27,495 bases of DNA, from NCBI GenBank assembly GCA_029975965.1, contig JARKOV010000061.1, positions 1-27,495 of the forward strand. The letters are read 5' to 3'. The DNA is from Anaerolinea sp. Its GTDB lineage: Bacteria; Chloroflexota; Anaerolineae; Anaerolineales; Anaerolineaceae. Of the stretch, positions 8,146-15,857 are shown piece by piece (position 1 is the first letter of the stretch; each line of letters starts with the position of its first letter). A program made the position numbers and the translations under genes. The notes beneath the pieces are model-generated. The model was not told the DNA's origin and did not search any database. It worked only from the letters and a program-made list of their open reading frames with translations.

Positions 8146-8151
8146 GAAAAA

Positions 8152-8512
8152 GACGCATTGTCGGCATGGTCGATCATTAATATTCACATCCCTGCCTGGT
8201 GGATAAAACGAAGCGAATAGCTGCCAAGGTGGTCACAATGCGCGACGATTCATTTTTGCATTTAATGGTTGTTTGTGATCGCCGAAGGTTTCGGCCATTT
8301 GAGCGGTGAAAAGGCCGGATACACACCCTGCCCGCTTTGTATCGTTGACCACTCGTCAACCTGTGGAAATGCACAAGGGAAGGAGGAAATCGAACTGGAT
8401 TGGAGATACCTGCCGAAACCTTTTCAACGCTCGAACAAAAGGCGACCGTGTCGTACCAAATGAAAAGCGTTACCCTCGTTTTTCTCTCGACCAACCTAAG
8501 GAGGATCCGTAA
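8152..8512 (+). other. long untranslated leader before the binding-protein gene
   Basis: About 360 nt separate the predicted transcription start from the first gene. No convincing coding region is seen. Structure present includes GCCGAA-GGT-TTCGGC (8281-8295) and GTTGAC-CACTC-GTCAAC (8344-8360), neither followed by a T-run. A strong ribosome-site-like AAGGAGG (8380-8386) has no ATG, GTG or TTG at normal spacing; only a CTG at 8395 would open 22 codons. I cannot assign a known riboswitch class by eye. Confidence 0.4.
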
Positions 8513-9889
8513 ATGGATAAGAAGAAACTGAACCGGCGCGACTTCTTGGCCCTTTCGGGAACGCTCGCAGCCGGCGCACTCCTGGCAAGCTGCGCCCCCC
8601 GAGGAACTACCACCCCTGCCGAGACTGCCCCTGCCGGCTCCAACATCACGACAGAGCAAATCACCCTGCGCATGTGGCACTGGGATAATTTCCTGGCCGA
8701 AGGCATGCAACCCGTGGCAGATAAATTCAAAGAGGAACATCCCAACATCACCATCGCCATCGAGATGACCAACTACGGTGAGTATTCGCAGAAAGTGGCT
8801 GCCACCATCGCCGGCGGCACACCCCCAGACGTTGTGGGAACCATCGCCGAACACTTCACCAACATGGCCGGCCAGGGTCAGTTAATCGACTTGAAACCCT
8901 TCATCGACAACACCGATTTCACCATCGATGACTACCACCCCGGCAACCTCAGCCAGAACTCCTGGAATGGCGTGCTGCTGTCCATCCCGTACACGGCGGA
9001 CGGCATGTGGTGGTTCTACCAGCCCGATATGTTCAAAGAGAAAGGCCTCAAAACGCCCTACGAATATTGGAAGGAGGGCAATTGGACCTGGGATATTGCC
9101 ATGCAACTGGCCAAAGAACTGACCACCGGCGAAGGGGTAGACCGGGTGTTCGGCTACGGCGGGTTGGGCTATGGCAATTACTTTGAAATCCTGCCCTATC
9201 TGGCCTCCAACGGAACCGGTCTGTTTGATGACGGGTACACCAAATGCTTGCTTGACGAACAGAAGGCTCTCGATCTCTACCAATGGGGCTACGAAATGCG
9301 CGCCTATGCCCCGGGTCCCGACGACGCCCAGTCCAGCTCGGCTCAATCCGGGCGGTTGGCGCAGTGGCTCGACTGGTCGGTATTTGGACAGGTCTACAAG
9401 CCCAACATGAACTTCGCCTACAGCTACGCGCCGCCTCCCGCCTCGCCCGACAGCAAGAAACACGTCTACTGCGGCGATGCGCCGGGATTTGGCATCCTCA
9501 AGGGCGTCAAGTACCCCGATGAGTCCTGGCTTTGGATCGAGCGCATCAATGAACCGGACGCCATCGAAACGGTGTTCCTGTTCACCGGCACCGAGCCCCC
9601 GCGCATCAGCATGGCGACCAACGCCGATTTGTGGGCGAAAAACGATAAGTACAACGAATCCGGCGTCGGGTATGAGTTGACCGTCGACCGCATCAAGGGC
9701 GCCTTCTACAACACGCCCAAAGTCAGCAACTTCGTCGAGATGTGGCAGGCTCACAACGAAGAGCTCAGCCTGGCCTGGACCGATGCGCAGCCATTGCAGG
9801 AGGCGCTCAACAAGGCCACCTCGCGCATCAACGAGCTGCTGAAAGTGGCCGATATCGATCGCGACAAGCTGTACTGGACCGGGTCATAA
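8513..9889 (+). CDS. extracellular sugar-binding lipoprotein of an ABC importer (family 1 SBP)
   Basis: 458 residues. The N-terminus is a twin-arginine lipoprotein signal: RRDFLALSG at 8-16, a hydrophobic stretch, and lipobox LASC with Cys27 as the lipid anchor, followed by a Pro/Thr/Ala-rich linker. The mature part begins ITLRMWHWDNF and includes GGTPPDVVG, typical of MalE/UgpB-type binding proteins for oligosaccharides and related sugars. Numerous Trp and Tyr residues suit sugar stacking. The start is fixed by AAGGAGG upstream of the ATG. It is the first gene of the import operon, and a hairpin after it probably makes it more abundant than the permeases. The ligand is unknown; the downstream hydrolases suggest a glycoside. 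Confidence 0.93.
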   Translation: MDKKKLNRRDFLALSGTLAAGALLASCAPRGTTTPAETAPAGSNITTEQITLRMWHWDNFLAEGMQPVADKFKEEHPNITIAIEMTNYGEYSQKVAATIAGGTPPDVVGTIAEHFTNMAGQGQLIDLKPFIDNTDFTIDDYHPGNLSQNSWNGVLLSIPYTADGMWWFYQPDMFKEKGLKTPYEYWKEGNWTWDIAMQLAKELTTGEGVDRVFGYGGLGYGNYFEILPYLASNGTGLFDDGYTKCLLDEQKALDLYQWGYEMRAYAPGPDDAQSSSAQSGRLAQWLDWSVFGQVYKPNMNFAYSYAPPPASPDSKKHVYCGDAPGFGILKGVKYPDESWLWIERINEPDAIETVFLFTGTEPPRISMATNADLWAKNDKYNESGVGYELTVDRIKGAFYNTPKVSNFVEMWQAHNEELSLAWTDAQPLQEALNKATSRINELLKVADIDRDKLYWTGS

Positions 9890-9903
9890 GCCATTTACCT
9901 GAG

Positions 9904-9937
9904 AGGGCGGGATGGCTAATGCCCTCCCGCCCTTTTT
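9904..9937 (+). terminator. hairpin with T-run between binding protein and permeases
   Basis: AGGGCGGGA (9904-9912) pairs perfectly with TCCCGCCCT (9925-9933), followed by T residues to 9937. Its position inside the operon suggests a partial terminator or mRNA-stabilising hairpin that keeps the binding protein in excess over the membrane subunits. Confidence 0.75.
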
Positions 9938-9952
9938 ACAAATGAGGTAAAG

Positions 9953-10870
9953 ATGCGAACCAGCTCAAAATGGCGCAGCATGTCTTTCACCAAGAAAGAA
10001 GCACTGTTCGGCTATCTTTTCATCCTCCCCTGGATTATCGGTTTCCTGGCGCTGCGCCTGGGTCCTATGATCACCTCCCTGGTGTTGAGTTTCACCGAAT
10101 ACACAATTTTATCGCCGCCCACCTTTATCGGCCTGCGCAATTTCATCGAGATGTTCGCCAGAGACGCCTCTTTTTGGGATGCGTTGCGGGTGACCCTTTC
10201 CTACGCCGTTTTCGCCGTCCCGATCGGCATGGCCATCTCTTTGACCATCGCCCTCTTGCTCAACCAGAAAATTCCTGGCGTCACCTTGTGGCGCACGGTT
10301 TACTATCTGCCCTCCGTGGTCTCGGGCGTTGCCGTCGCCATGCTGTGGTTCTGGCTCTTCCATTCACGCTTTGGCTTGATCAACCTTGGGCTGGGGCTGC
10401 TGGGAATCCAGGGCCCAGCCTGGTTGGGTGACCCCAATTGGGCGCTCTGGGCGCTCATCCTGATGAGCTTCTGGGGCATCGGCGGCGGGATGGTGATCAA
10501 CCTGGCCGGGTTGCAGGGCATTCCTACCGAGCTGTACGAATCCGCCTCGATTGACGGAGCCAATGCCTGGCATCGCTTCTGGAACGTCACCATCCCGATG
10601 ATGTCGCCGGTGTTATTTTTCAACCTCGTCATGGGCGTGATCGAAACCTTCCAATACTTCACCAATGCCTTCATCATGACCAACGGTGGACCAGGGCGCT
10701 CGACCCTGTTTTATAACCTTTATCTCTATCAAAACGCCTTCCGTTATTACAAAATGGGGTACGCCTCTGCCCTGGCCTGGGTCATGTTCCTGATCATCCT
10801 TGTGCTCACCCTGCTGATTTTCAAGTCGTCGCCGTATTGGGTGTACTACGAAGGACTGCGGAAGAAGTAA
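9953..10870 (+). CDS. ABC sugar permease, MalF/UgpA type
   Basis: 305 residues, a binding-protein-dependent transport inner-membrane component. About six membrane segments are visible, beginning with a hydrophobic stretch at roughly 18-36 (FGYLFILPWIIGFLAL). The cytoplasmic EAA loop that docks on the ATPase lies at about 196-215 (ESASIDGANAWHRFWNVTIP). The next gene encodes the partner subunit, 16 bp downstream. GAGG five bases upstream supports the ATG at 9953. Such subunits form the membrane channel with the MalG-type partner and need a separate ATPase dimer, which is not encoded here. Confidence 0.93.
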   Translation: MRTSSKWRSMSFTKKEALFGYLFILPWIIGFLALRLGPMITSLVLSFTEYTILSPPTFIGLRNFIEMFARDASFWDALRVTLSYAVFAVPIGMAISLTIALLLNQKIPGVTLWRTVYYLPSVVSGVAVAMLWFWLFHSRFGLINLGLGLLGIQGPAWLGDPNWALWALILMSFWGIGGGMVINLAGLQGIPTELYESASIDGANAWHRFWNVTIPMMSPVLFFNLVMGVIETFQYFTNAFIMTNGGPGRSTLFYNLYLYQNAFRYYKMGYASALAWVMFLIILVLTLLIFKSSPYWVYYEGLRKK

Positions 10871-10886
10871 ACAGGAGAAATGACCA

Positions 10887-11789
10887 ATGGCCACCACTCA
10901 AGCCAGAGAACTCCCCAGCCAGAAGACTCTCAACACCCGAAAATGGTTTCGCAATTTCCGAGTGAAGACCCTGCTCTTGTTTTTGGTCATCCCGGGCGCG
11001 CTCTTGTTCATTGCTCCGTTCATCTGGATGCTGTCCACTTCCTTAAAAGATCCCAAACTGGTCTATATCTTCCCGCCCCAAATCATCCCCGATCCGATTC
11101 ATTGGGATAACTACGCCCGAGCGCTGACCCGCCTGCCGTTCTGGCATTACGCCTTGAACACGATCCAGATCACCGTGCTGTGCCTGATCGGCCACCTGCT
11201 CACCGCATCCACCACCGCTTATTCCTTCGCCCGATTGCGCTTCCCCCACCGCGACTTCCTCTTCATCCTGCTGATCAGCTCGATCATGTTGCCCAGTCAG
11301 GTGACCTTGATCCCGACCTTCCTCATCTTCCGCTATCTGGGATGGATCGACACGTTTAAGCCGTTGATCATTCCCGACTGGTTGGGAGGAGTGCCTTTCA
11401 CGGTTTTCCTGTTGCGTCAATTTATCTCCACCATCCCAATGGAGATGGATGAAGCGGCCAAAATCGAAGGGGCCTCTTTCTTCGATATCTACTGGCAGAT
11501 CATCCTGCCGCTGATCAAACCAGCCCTGGCGTCTGTGGCGATTTTCGTCTTCCTTTGGAACTGGAACGACTTCTTCTACGCGGTGATCTATATCAACAGC
11601 AAGGACAACTGGACGTTGCAACTGGCGTTGAACGCCTTGCGGCGCAGCAACGCCACCGGGCAGAACTTTGCCGAGATGGAAATTCTCATGGCGGCCTCCA
11701 TCGTGGTCATGCTGCCCTGCCTGATCATCTTCTTCACCGCCCAGCGCTTCTTCATCCAGGGCATCGTCTTCACCGGGGTAAAGACCTAG
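10887..11789 (+). CDS. ABC sugar permease, MalG/UgpE type
   Basis: 300 residues, second membrane subunit. An N-terminal cytoplasmic tail of about 25 residues precedes the first membrane segment (LLLFLVIPGALLFIAPFIWML). An ISTSLKDP-like segment typical of MalG follows (here LSTSLKDP). The EAA loop is at about 189-209 (EAAKIEGASFFDIYWQIILP). I chose the ATG at 10887 rather than an out-of-frame ATG at 10880; AGGAG lies upstream. No ATP-binding subunit follows, so a shared MsmX/UgpC-type ATPase encoded elsewhere probably powers the importer. Confidence 0.93.
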   Translation: MATTQARELPSQKTLNTRKWFRNFRVKTLLLFLVIPGALLFIAPFIWMLSTSLKDPKLVYIFPPQIIPDPIHWDNYARALTRLPFWHYALNTIQITVLCLIGHLLTASTTAYSFARLRFPHRDFLFILLISSIMLPSQVTLIPTFLIFRYLGWIDTFKPLIIPDWLGGVPFTVFLLRQFISTIPMEMDEAAKIEGASFFDIYWQIILPLIKPALASVAIFVFLWNWNDFFYAVIYINSKDNWTLQLALNALRRSNATGQNFAEMEILMAASIVVMLPCLIIFFTAQRFFIQGIVFTGVKT

Positions 11790-11906
11790 CACCTGTCAAT
11801 CTGTCCAATCGCGTTTCATCAAGGCAATCTGTAGAGCTAAATTGCCTGCGCCAAACAACACAATCTGTGACCCTGCATGAAAGCGTAGAGACAGGTGACA
11901 TTGTCA
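11790..11906 (+). repeat. intergenic cluster of short direct and inverted repeats
   Basis: The 133-bp gap between the permease and peptidase genes holds three copies of CAATCTGT (11797-11804, 11825-11832, 11861-11868). It also holds a perfect 8-bp inverted repeat CACCTGTC/GACAGGTG (11790-11797 and 11890-11897). Two further pairs are AGGCAAT/ATTGCCT (11822-11828 and 11841-11847) and TGACA-T-TGTCA (11896-11906). None is followed by a T-run, so this is not an evident terminator; it may be a binding region, an RNA structure or a decayed element. Confidence 0.55.
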
Positions 11907-11922
11907 TCATCCAGGAGAAAAA

Positions 11923-13017
11923 ATGGCCGATCCGCGTGTGTTGAAACTGGCGAATTTGCTCGTCCAATACTGCCTGAACGTCCGAGAAGGTCATTCCCTG
12001 TTCATCAATGCCGGTACACCCGGCGAAGAGCTCGCCCTGGAAACCCTCAAAGCCGGCGTTAAGGCGGGCGCGCATGTAACCCTGCACGGCAGTTTCCCTG
12101 GGGCGGACGCGATCTACTATCGATATGCTTCCGATGAGCAGTTGCGCTTCATTCCACCGCTGATGAAAATGTACGAGGAGTACGACCGCATCCTGTTCAT
12201 TTTTGCCGACCAGAACACGCGCGCGATGTCCGGGATCGACCCGCTCAAGCGCGCCAAGTGGCTGCAAGCCAACAAAACCTGGTACCAGTTGATGGGAAAC
12301 CGCGAGGTGAAGCTGGAATGGTGCTCTACCCTGTTCCCCACCCATGCGTACGCGCAAGAAGCCAATATGAGCCTGCCAGATTACCAGGATTTCATCTACC
12401 ACGCCGGGATGCTGGATGCCGATGACCCGGCGGAAGCGTGGACCAGGCTGAGCGCCAAAATGCAGGTGGTCGCCGACCGGCTTAATCGCGGATCTGAGAT
12501 CCTCTTGAAAGGAAGCGATGTGGATCTTCGATTGAAGTGCGCGGGGCGAAAATTTATGGTCGACGACGGGAAAGCCAACTTCCCCGGTGGTGAGATTTTG
12601 AACTGCCCGCTCGAGGACTCGGCAGAAGGCTGGATCCGCTTCCGCTACCCGGCCAGGATGATGGGCGAAGAGATCACCAACATGCAGATGTGGTTCGAGG
12701 CCGGGAAAGTGATCAAGGAAACCGCCGATCGGGGGCAGAACGCGTTGACCACCATGCTGAACACGGACAGCGGAGCGCGCTACCTGGGTGAGTTTGCCAT
12801 CGGCACCAATTACCACGTCACGCGACCCATCGGCCACATGCTCATCGACGAGAAGATGGGCGGGACCATCCATATCGCTCTGGGTGAAGGCTTTCCTGAG
12901 CTGGGCGGCGAGAACCATTCGGGTCTGCACTGGGACATCCTCTGCGATATGAGTGAGAGTGAAATCCAGGTGGACGGGGAAGTGATTTATCGCAACGGGA
13001 AACCGATCGATTGGTAG
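11923..13017 (+). CDS. M29-family (thermophilic AmpS/AmpT-type) aminopeptidase-like protein
   Basis: 364 residues. The M29 metal ligands can be placed: Glu224 (PGGE), Glu290 (RYLGE, 66 residues later as in AmpT), His317 (IHIALG), His336 and Asp338 (LHWD). At the position seven after His317, where the family has a catalytic Tyr (usually in AYP or GYP), this protein has Phe324 (GFP). It may therefore be a changed or different hydrolase. The ATG at 11923 has CAGGAG close upstream. It lies between a sugar importer and glycosidase-like genes, an unexpected place for a peptidase; it might trim an imported glycopeptide or amino-acid conjugate, but that is speculation. Confidence 0.8.
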   Translation: MADPRVLKLANLLVQYCLNVREGHSLFINAGTPGEELALETLKAGVKAGAHVTLHGSFPGADAIYYRYASDEQLRFIPPLMKMYEEYDRILFIFADQNTRAMSGIDPLKRAKWLQANKTWYQLMGNREVKLEWCSTLFPTHAYAQEANMSLPDYQDFIYHAGMLDADDPAEAWTRLSAKMQVVADRLNRGSEILLKGSDVDLRLKCAGRKFMVDDGKANFPGGEILNCPLEDSAEGWIRFRYPARMMGEEITNMQMWFEAGKVIKETADRGQNALTTMLNTDSGARYLGEFAIGTNYHVTRPIGHMLIDEKMGGTIHIALGEGFPELGGENHSGLHWDILCDMSESEIQVDGEVIYRNGKPIDW

Positions 13018-13120
13018 CACGCTTTCGGACTTCGCCTCTCCACCCGCTCCGCTCAATCGGCCCTTTCATCCACCCTGAGATAAGCCTCTGGGACGCCATC
13101 CAACCCGATTTGAGGAACCT

Positions 13121-14497
13121 ATGACTCCCGAACCTTTACCTTTCCACGGACCCTTGCGCGCCAACCCGGCCAACCCGCGCTACTTCACCGATGAAACAGG
13201 TGAGGCCATCTATTTGACCGGCTCACACACCTGGGCCAACCTGCTGGAGCTCAAACGCGAGGGCGATCCCGATTTCGATAACGCCGGCTTTTTGGACATG
13301 TTGTCCTTCTACGGGCACAACTTCATGCGCCTTTGGACCTGGGACCATCCCGAAATGGGCCCATGGACGCCGGAGAAGGTCACCTTCGACCCGATGCCCT
13401 TTGCCCGAACCGGCCCCGGCCTGGCGCAGGACGGCAAACCCAAGTTCGACCTGGCGCAATGGAACGAAGCGTACTTCACGCGCCTGCGCAGGCGCGTCCT
13501 CGAGGCAGGCGCGCGCGGGATCTATTCCTCGGTGATGCTTTTTGAGGGTTGGTGCCTGCGCTCGGCTTACCCGGCCAGCGATCCCTGGCCCAGCCACCCC
13601 TACAACCTGGCTAACAACATCAACGGGGTGAACGGCGACCCAGATGGGGACGGCAAGGGCAACGTATACAGCCTGGAAGTGCCCGAAGTCCTCGAGGCGC
13701 AAAAGCGTTACATCCGCAAGGTGATCGACACCGTCAACGACCTGGATTGCATCCTCTACGAGATCATCAACGAAGTCCAGCCGGGAGAGGCGGGAGTGCG
13801 CTGGCAATACCACATGATCGATTTCGTCCACGAGTACGAGCGCACGAAACCCAAACAACATCCGGTAGGGATGACGGCGGATGGCGGCGAGCAATATAAC
13901 CCTATTCTCTTCGCCAGCCCGGCCGATTGGATCTCCCCCGGGCGCGGCCCAAACCACGAATACAAATACGACCCGCCCGCCGCGGACGGCAGCAAGGTGG
14001 TCGTGACCGACACCGATCACCTGTGGGGTCACGGCGGCACCTACACCTGGGCCTGGAAAAGCTTCCTGCGCGGGTTAAACGTGCTCTTTATGGACCCCTG
14101 GCAGCCCGTGCCCGGGCGGACGCGAGCGGGGTATGCCCCCGACCGGTTAAACGAGCGCAATTTCCCCGACTGGGGCCCCCTGCGCGCCAACCTGGGATAC
14201 ATTCGGCGATTTGCCAGGCGGCTCGACCTGAACAAAGTCATCCCGCAGGATGAGCTTGCCTCCTCTCGCTACTGCCTGGCCGATCCCGGCAAAGCCTACC
14301 TGGTTTACGTCCCAGAGGACGCCCAACTCACCGTGGACCTCAAAGATGCCAGGGCGCCGCTGAATGTGGAATGGTTCAGCCCCCGGACGGGCGAGATCAC
14401 CCTGGACGATCCGGTGCCCCCCGGAAACCAGGCGCGCCTGGTTTCACCGCTGGGCATGGACGTGGTCTTGTACTTATATTCAGTTGAAAAGGAGTAA
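13121..14497 (+). CDS. glycoside-hydrolase-like TIM-barrel protein of unknown specificity
   Basis: 458 residues, no signal peptide. The N-terminal part contains RYFTDETGEAIYLTGSHTW and GHNFMRLWTW, the strand pattern shared by DUF4038/DUF6298-like glycosidase relatives. A clan GH-A style strand-4 motif is present, YEIINEV with Asn217 and Glu218 as the likely acid/base. At the strand-7 position, where a nucleophile Glu is expected, it has DTDHLWG (297-303) instead. A small C-terminal beta domain (about 380-458) follows. The lack of a signal implies it works in the cytoplasm on imported sugar. The stop is 5 bp before the next gene, so they are co-translated. The precise Pfam family is from memory and not certain. 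Confidence 0.7.
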   Translation: MTPEPLPFHGPLRANPANPRYFTDETGEAIYLTGSHTWANLLELKREGDPDFDNAGFLDMLSFYGHNFMRLWTWDHPEMGPWTPEKVTFDPMPFARTGPGLAQDGKPKFDLAQWNEAYFTRLRRRVLEAGARGIYSSVMLFEGWCLRSAYPASDPWPSHPYNLANNINGVNGDPDGDGKGNVYSLEVPEVLEAQKRYIRKVIDTVNDLDCILYEIINEVQPGEAGVRWQYHMIDFVHEYERTKPKQHPVGMTADGGEQYNPILFASPADWISPGRGPNHEYKYDPPAADGSKVVVTDTDHLWGHGGTYTWAWKSFLRGLNVLFMDPWQPVPGRTRAGYAPDRLNERNFPDWGPLRANLGYIRRFARRLDLNKVIPQDELASSRYCLADPGKAYLVYVPEDAQLTVDLKDARAPLNVEWFSPRTGEITLDDPVPPGNQARLVSPLGMDVVLYLYSVEKE

Positions 14498-14502
14498 CCA
14501 TC

Positions 14503-15804
14503 GTGCCGACCAAACCAGCAGTTTCCTTACCCTTGAAGGTCAGCGAGAACCGACGCTACCTGGTGGATCAGGACGGTGAGCCGTACCTGGTGCATGGCGA
14601 TACGGCCTGGTCGATCATCACCGCCTTGACCAAAGAGGAGGCCGGGCGTTACTTCGCCAACCGCGCCGCCAAGGGCTTCAACGCCATGATCGTCAACTTG
14701 ATCGAGCATAAATTCAACGGCCCATTGACCCGCACGGGGCAACACCCTTTCAAGGATCCACTCGATCTGAGCACGCCCAACGACCTGTACTTTGAGCATG
14801 CCGAATGGATCGTCGAGCAGGCCGCTACGAACGGCATGCTGGTGGTCCTGTCGCCGATGTACCTGGGTTACAAGCACCCGGCTGACGATGACGGCTGGTA
14901 CCAGGAGACGCGCCTGAGCGGGCCAGGAAAATGCTTCCTGTATGGGCGCTACATAGGGCAGCGTTTTTCCCGTTTTAACAACATCATCTGGGACATCGGC
15001 GGCGACCGCAACCCGGATGGCGTCGAGGACGAGGTTAACTCGCTGGTCATGGGCATCAAGGAGACCGACAGGCACAGCCTGTTCACCGCCCACCCCCACC
15101 CCGAAGAGGTCACCCCGTTGAAGTATGGCGGGATGAGCAAAGGCGGCTGGCTGGACCTCAACACCACCTACACCTATTCCATCGTGCACCGGCGCCTGCT
15201 GGCCGATTACTACCGCAAGCCGACGATGCCGTTTGTGCTGATCGAGAGCACCTATGAAGGGGAGCACAACGCCTCAGCGGTGCAGATTCGCCGCCAGGCG
15301 TACTGGGCCATTTTGAACGGCGCTTGCGGCCAGTTCCTGGGCAACAACCCCATCTGGCTGTTCAACCCCGGCTGGGAAGAGGCCATGGACCTGGAAGGAT
15401 CGAAAGACATGGTCCACGTGGCGACCTTTTTCCGGTCGCGCCCCTGGTATCAACTCGTGCCCGACCCCCGGCGAGCCAGCGACGGCGTCACGGCGACCCG
15501 CTCGCACATCGTCATCGAAGGGATGGGCGAGCTCAACGGGCTGGATACCCTGGCGGCCGCACGCACCGCCGACGGCCAGACGCTGATGGTCTATCTACCC
15601 TCTGAGCGCACGGTCAAGGTGGATCTGTCGCAGATGAGTGGAAACAGGGTGACCGCCTGGTGGTTCAACCCGCGCAACGGCGCATCCCAACCCGCCGGCG
15701 AACACCCCACCACCGCGCCGGCGTCCTTCATTCCACCCGGGCCCGGCGATTGGGGATTGGTGATCGATAACGCCGAATTGAAATTGCCCGCTCCCGGCGC
15801 GTGA
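14503..15804 (+). CDS. DUF4038/GH140-like glycoside hydrolase (apiosidase-like)
   Basis: 433 residues, no signal peptide. The catalytic barrel starts with RYLVDQDGEPYLVHGDTAW (18-36), the hallmark of DUF4038. It continues with NNIIWDIGGDRNP (159-171; Asp168 candidate acid/base) and FVLIESTYEGE (244-254; Glu248 or Glu252 candidate nucleophile), then CGQFLGNNPIW. A C-terminal beta domain of the putative collagen-binding type found after DUF4038 spans about 340-430. The characterised relatives in GH140 remove apiose from rhamnogalacturonan II side chains. Here a cytoplasmic role on imported glycosides is inferred. Start is GTG 14503 with GGAG eight bases upstream. It is the last gene before a strong terminator. 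Confidence 0.78.
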   Translation: MPTKPAVSLPLKVSENRRYLVDQDGEPYLVHGDTAWSIITALTKEEAGRYFANRAAKGFNAMIVNLIEHKFNGPLTRTGQHPFKDPLDLSTPNDLYFEHAEWIVEQAATNGMLVVLSPMYLGYKHPADDDGWYQETRLSGPGKCFLYGRYIGQRFSRFNNIIWDIGGDRNPDGVEDEVNSLVMGIKETDRHSLFTAHPHPEEVTPLKYGGMSKGGWLDLNTTYTYSIVHRRLLADYYRKPTMPFVLIESTYEGEHNASAVQIRRQAYWAILNGACGQFLGNNPIWLFNPGWEEAMDLEGSKDMVHVATFFRSRPWYQLVPDPRRASDGVTATRSHIVIEGMGELNGLDTLAAARTADGQTLMVYLPSERTVKVDLSQMSGNRVTAWWFNPRNGASQPAGEHPTTAPASFIPPGPGDWGLVIDNAELKLPAPGA

Positions 15805-15814
15805 CAATTTCCTG

Positions 15815-15857
15815 CCGGCCTGGTCTCGCCCCTGAGGAGATCAGGCCGGTTTTCGTT
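15815..15857 (+). terminator. strong rho-independent terminator of the importer/hydrolase operon
   Basis: CCGGCCTG (15815-15822) pairs perfectly with CAGGCCGG (15842-15849), with a further TCTC/GAGA inner stem, and is followed by two T4 runs at 15850-15857. It ends exactly at the stop codon of the convergent SDR gene. Confidence 0.88.

Noticed and set aside
8269..8463. Short plus-strand open frame in the leader of the importer operon
   Set aside because: No ATG/GTG/TTG with a ribosome site, composition looks random, and the only well-spaced initiation would be CTG at 8395.
8177..8854. Minus-strand open frame of 225 codons across the leader and the binding-protein start
   Set aside because: It is antisense to a certain gene, has no recognisable domain, and ends within the untranslated leader.
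11797..11868. CAATCTGT repeats as a small CRISPR array
   Set aside because: The repeats are only 8 bp, the spacing is unequal (28 and 36 bp), and no cas genes are present.
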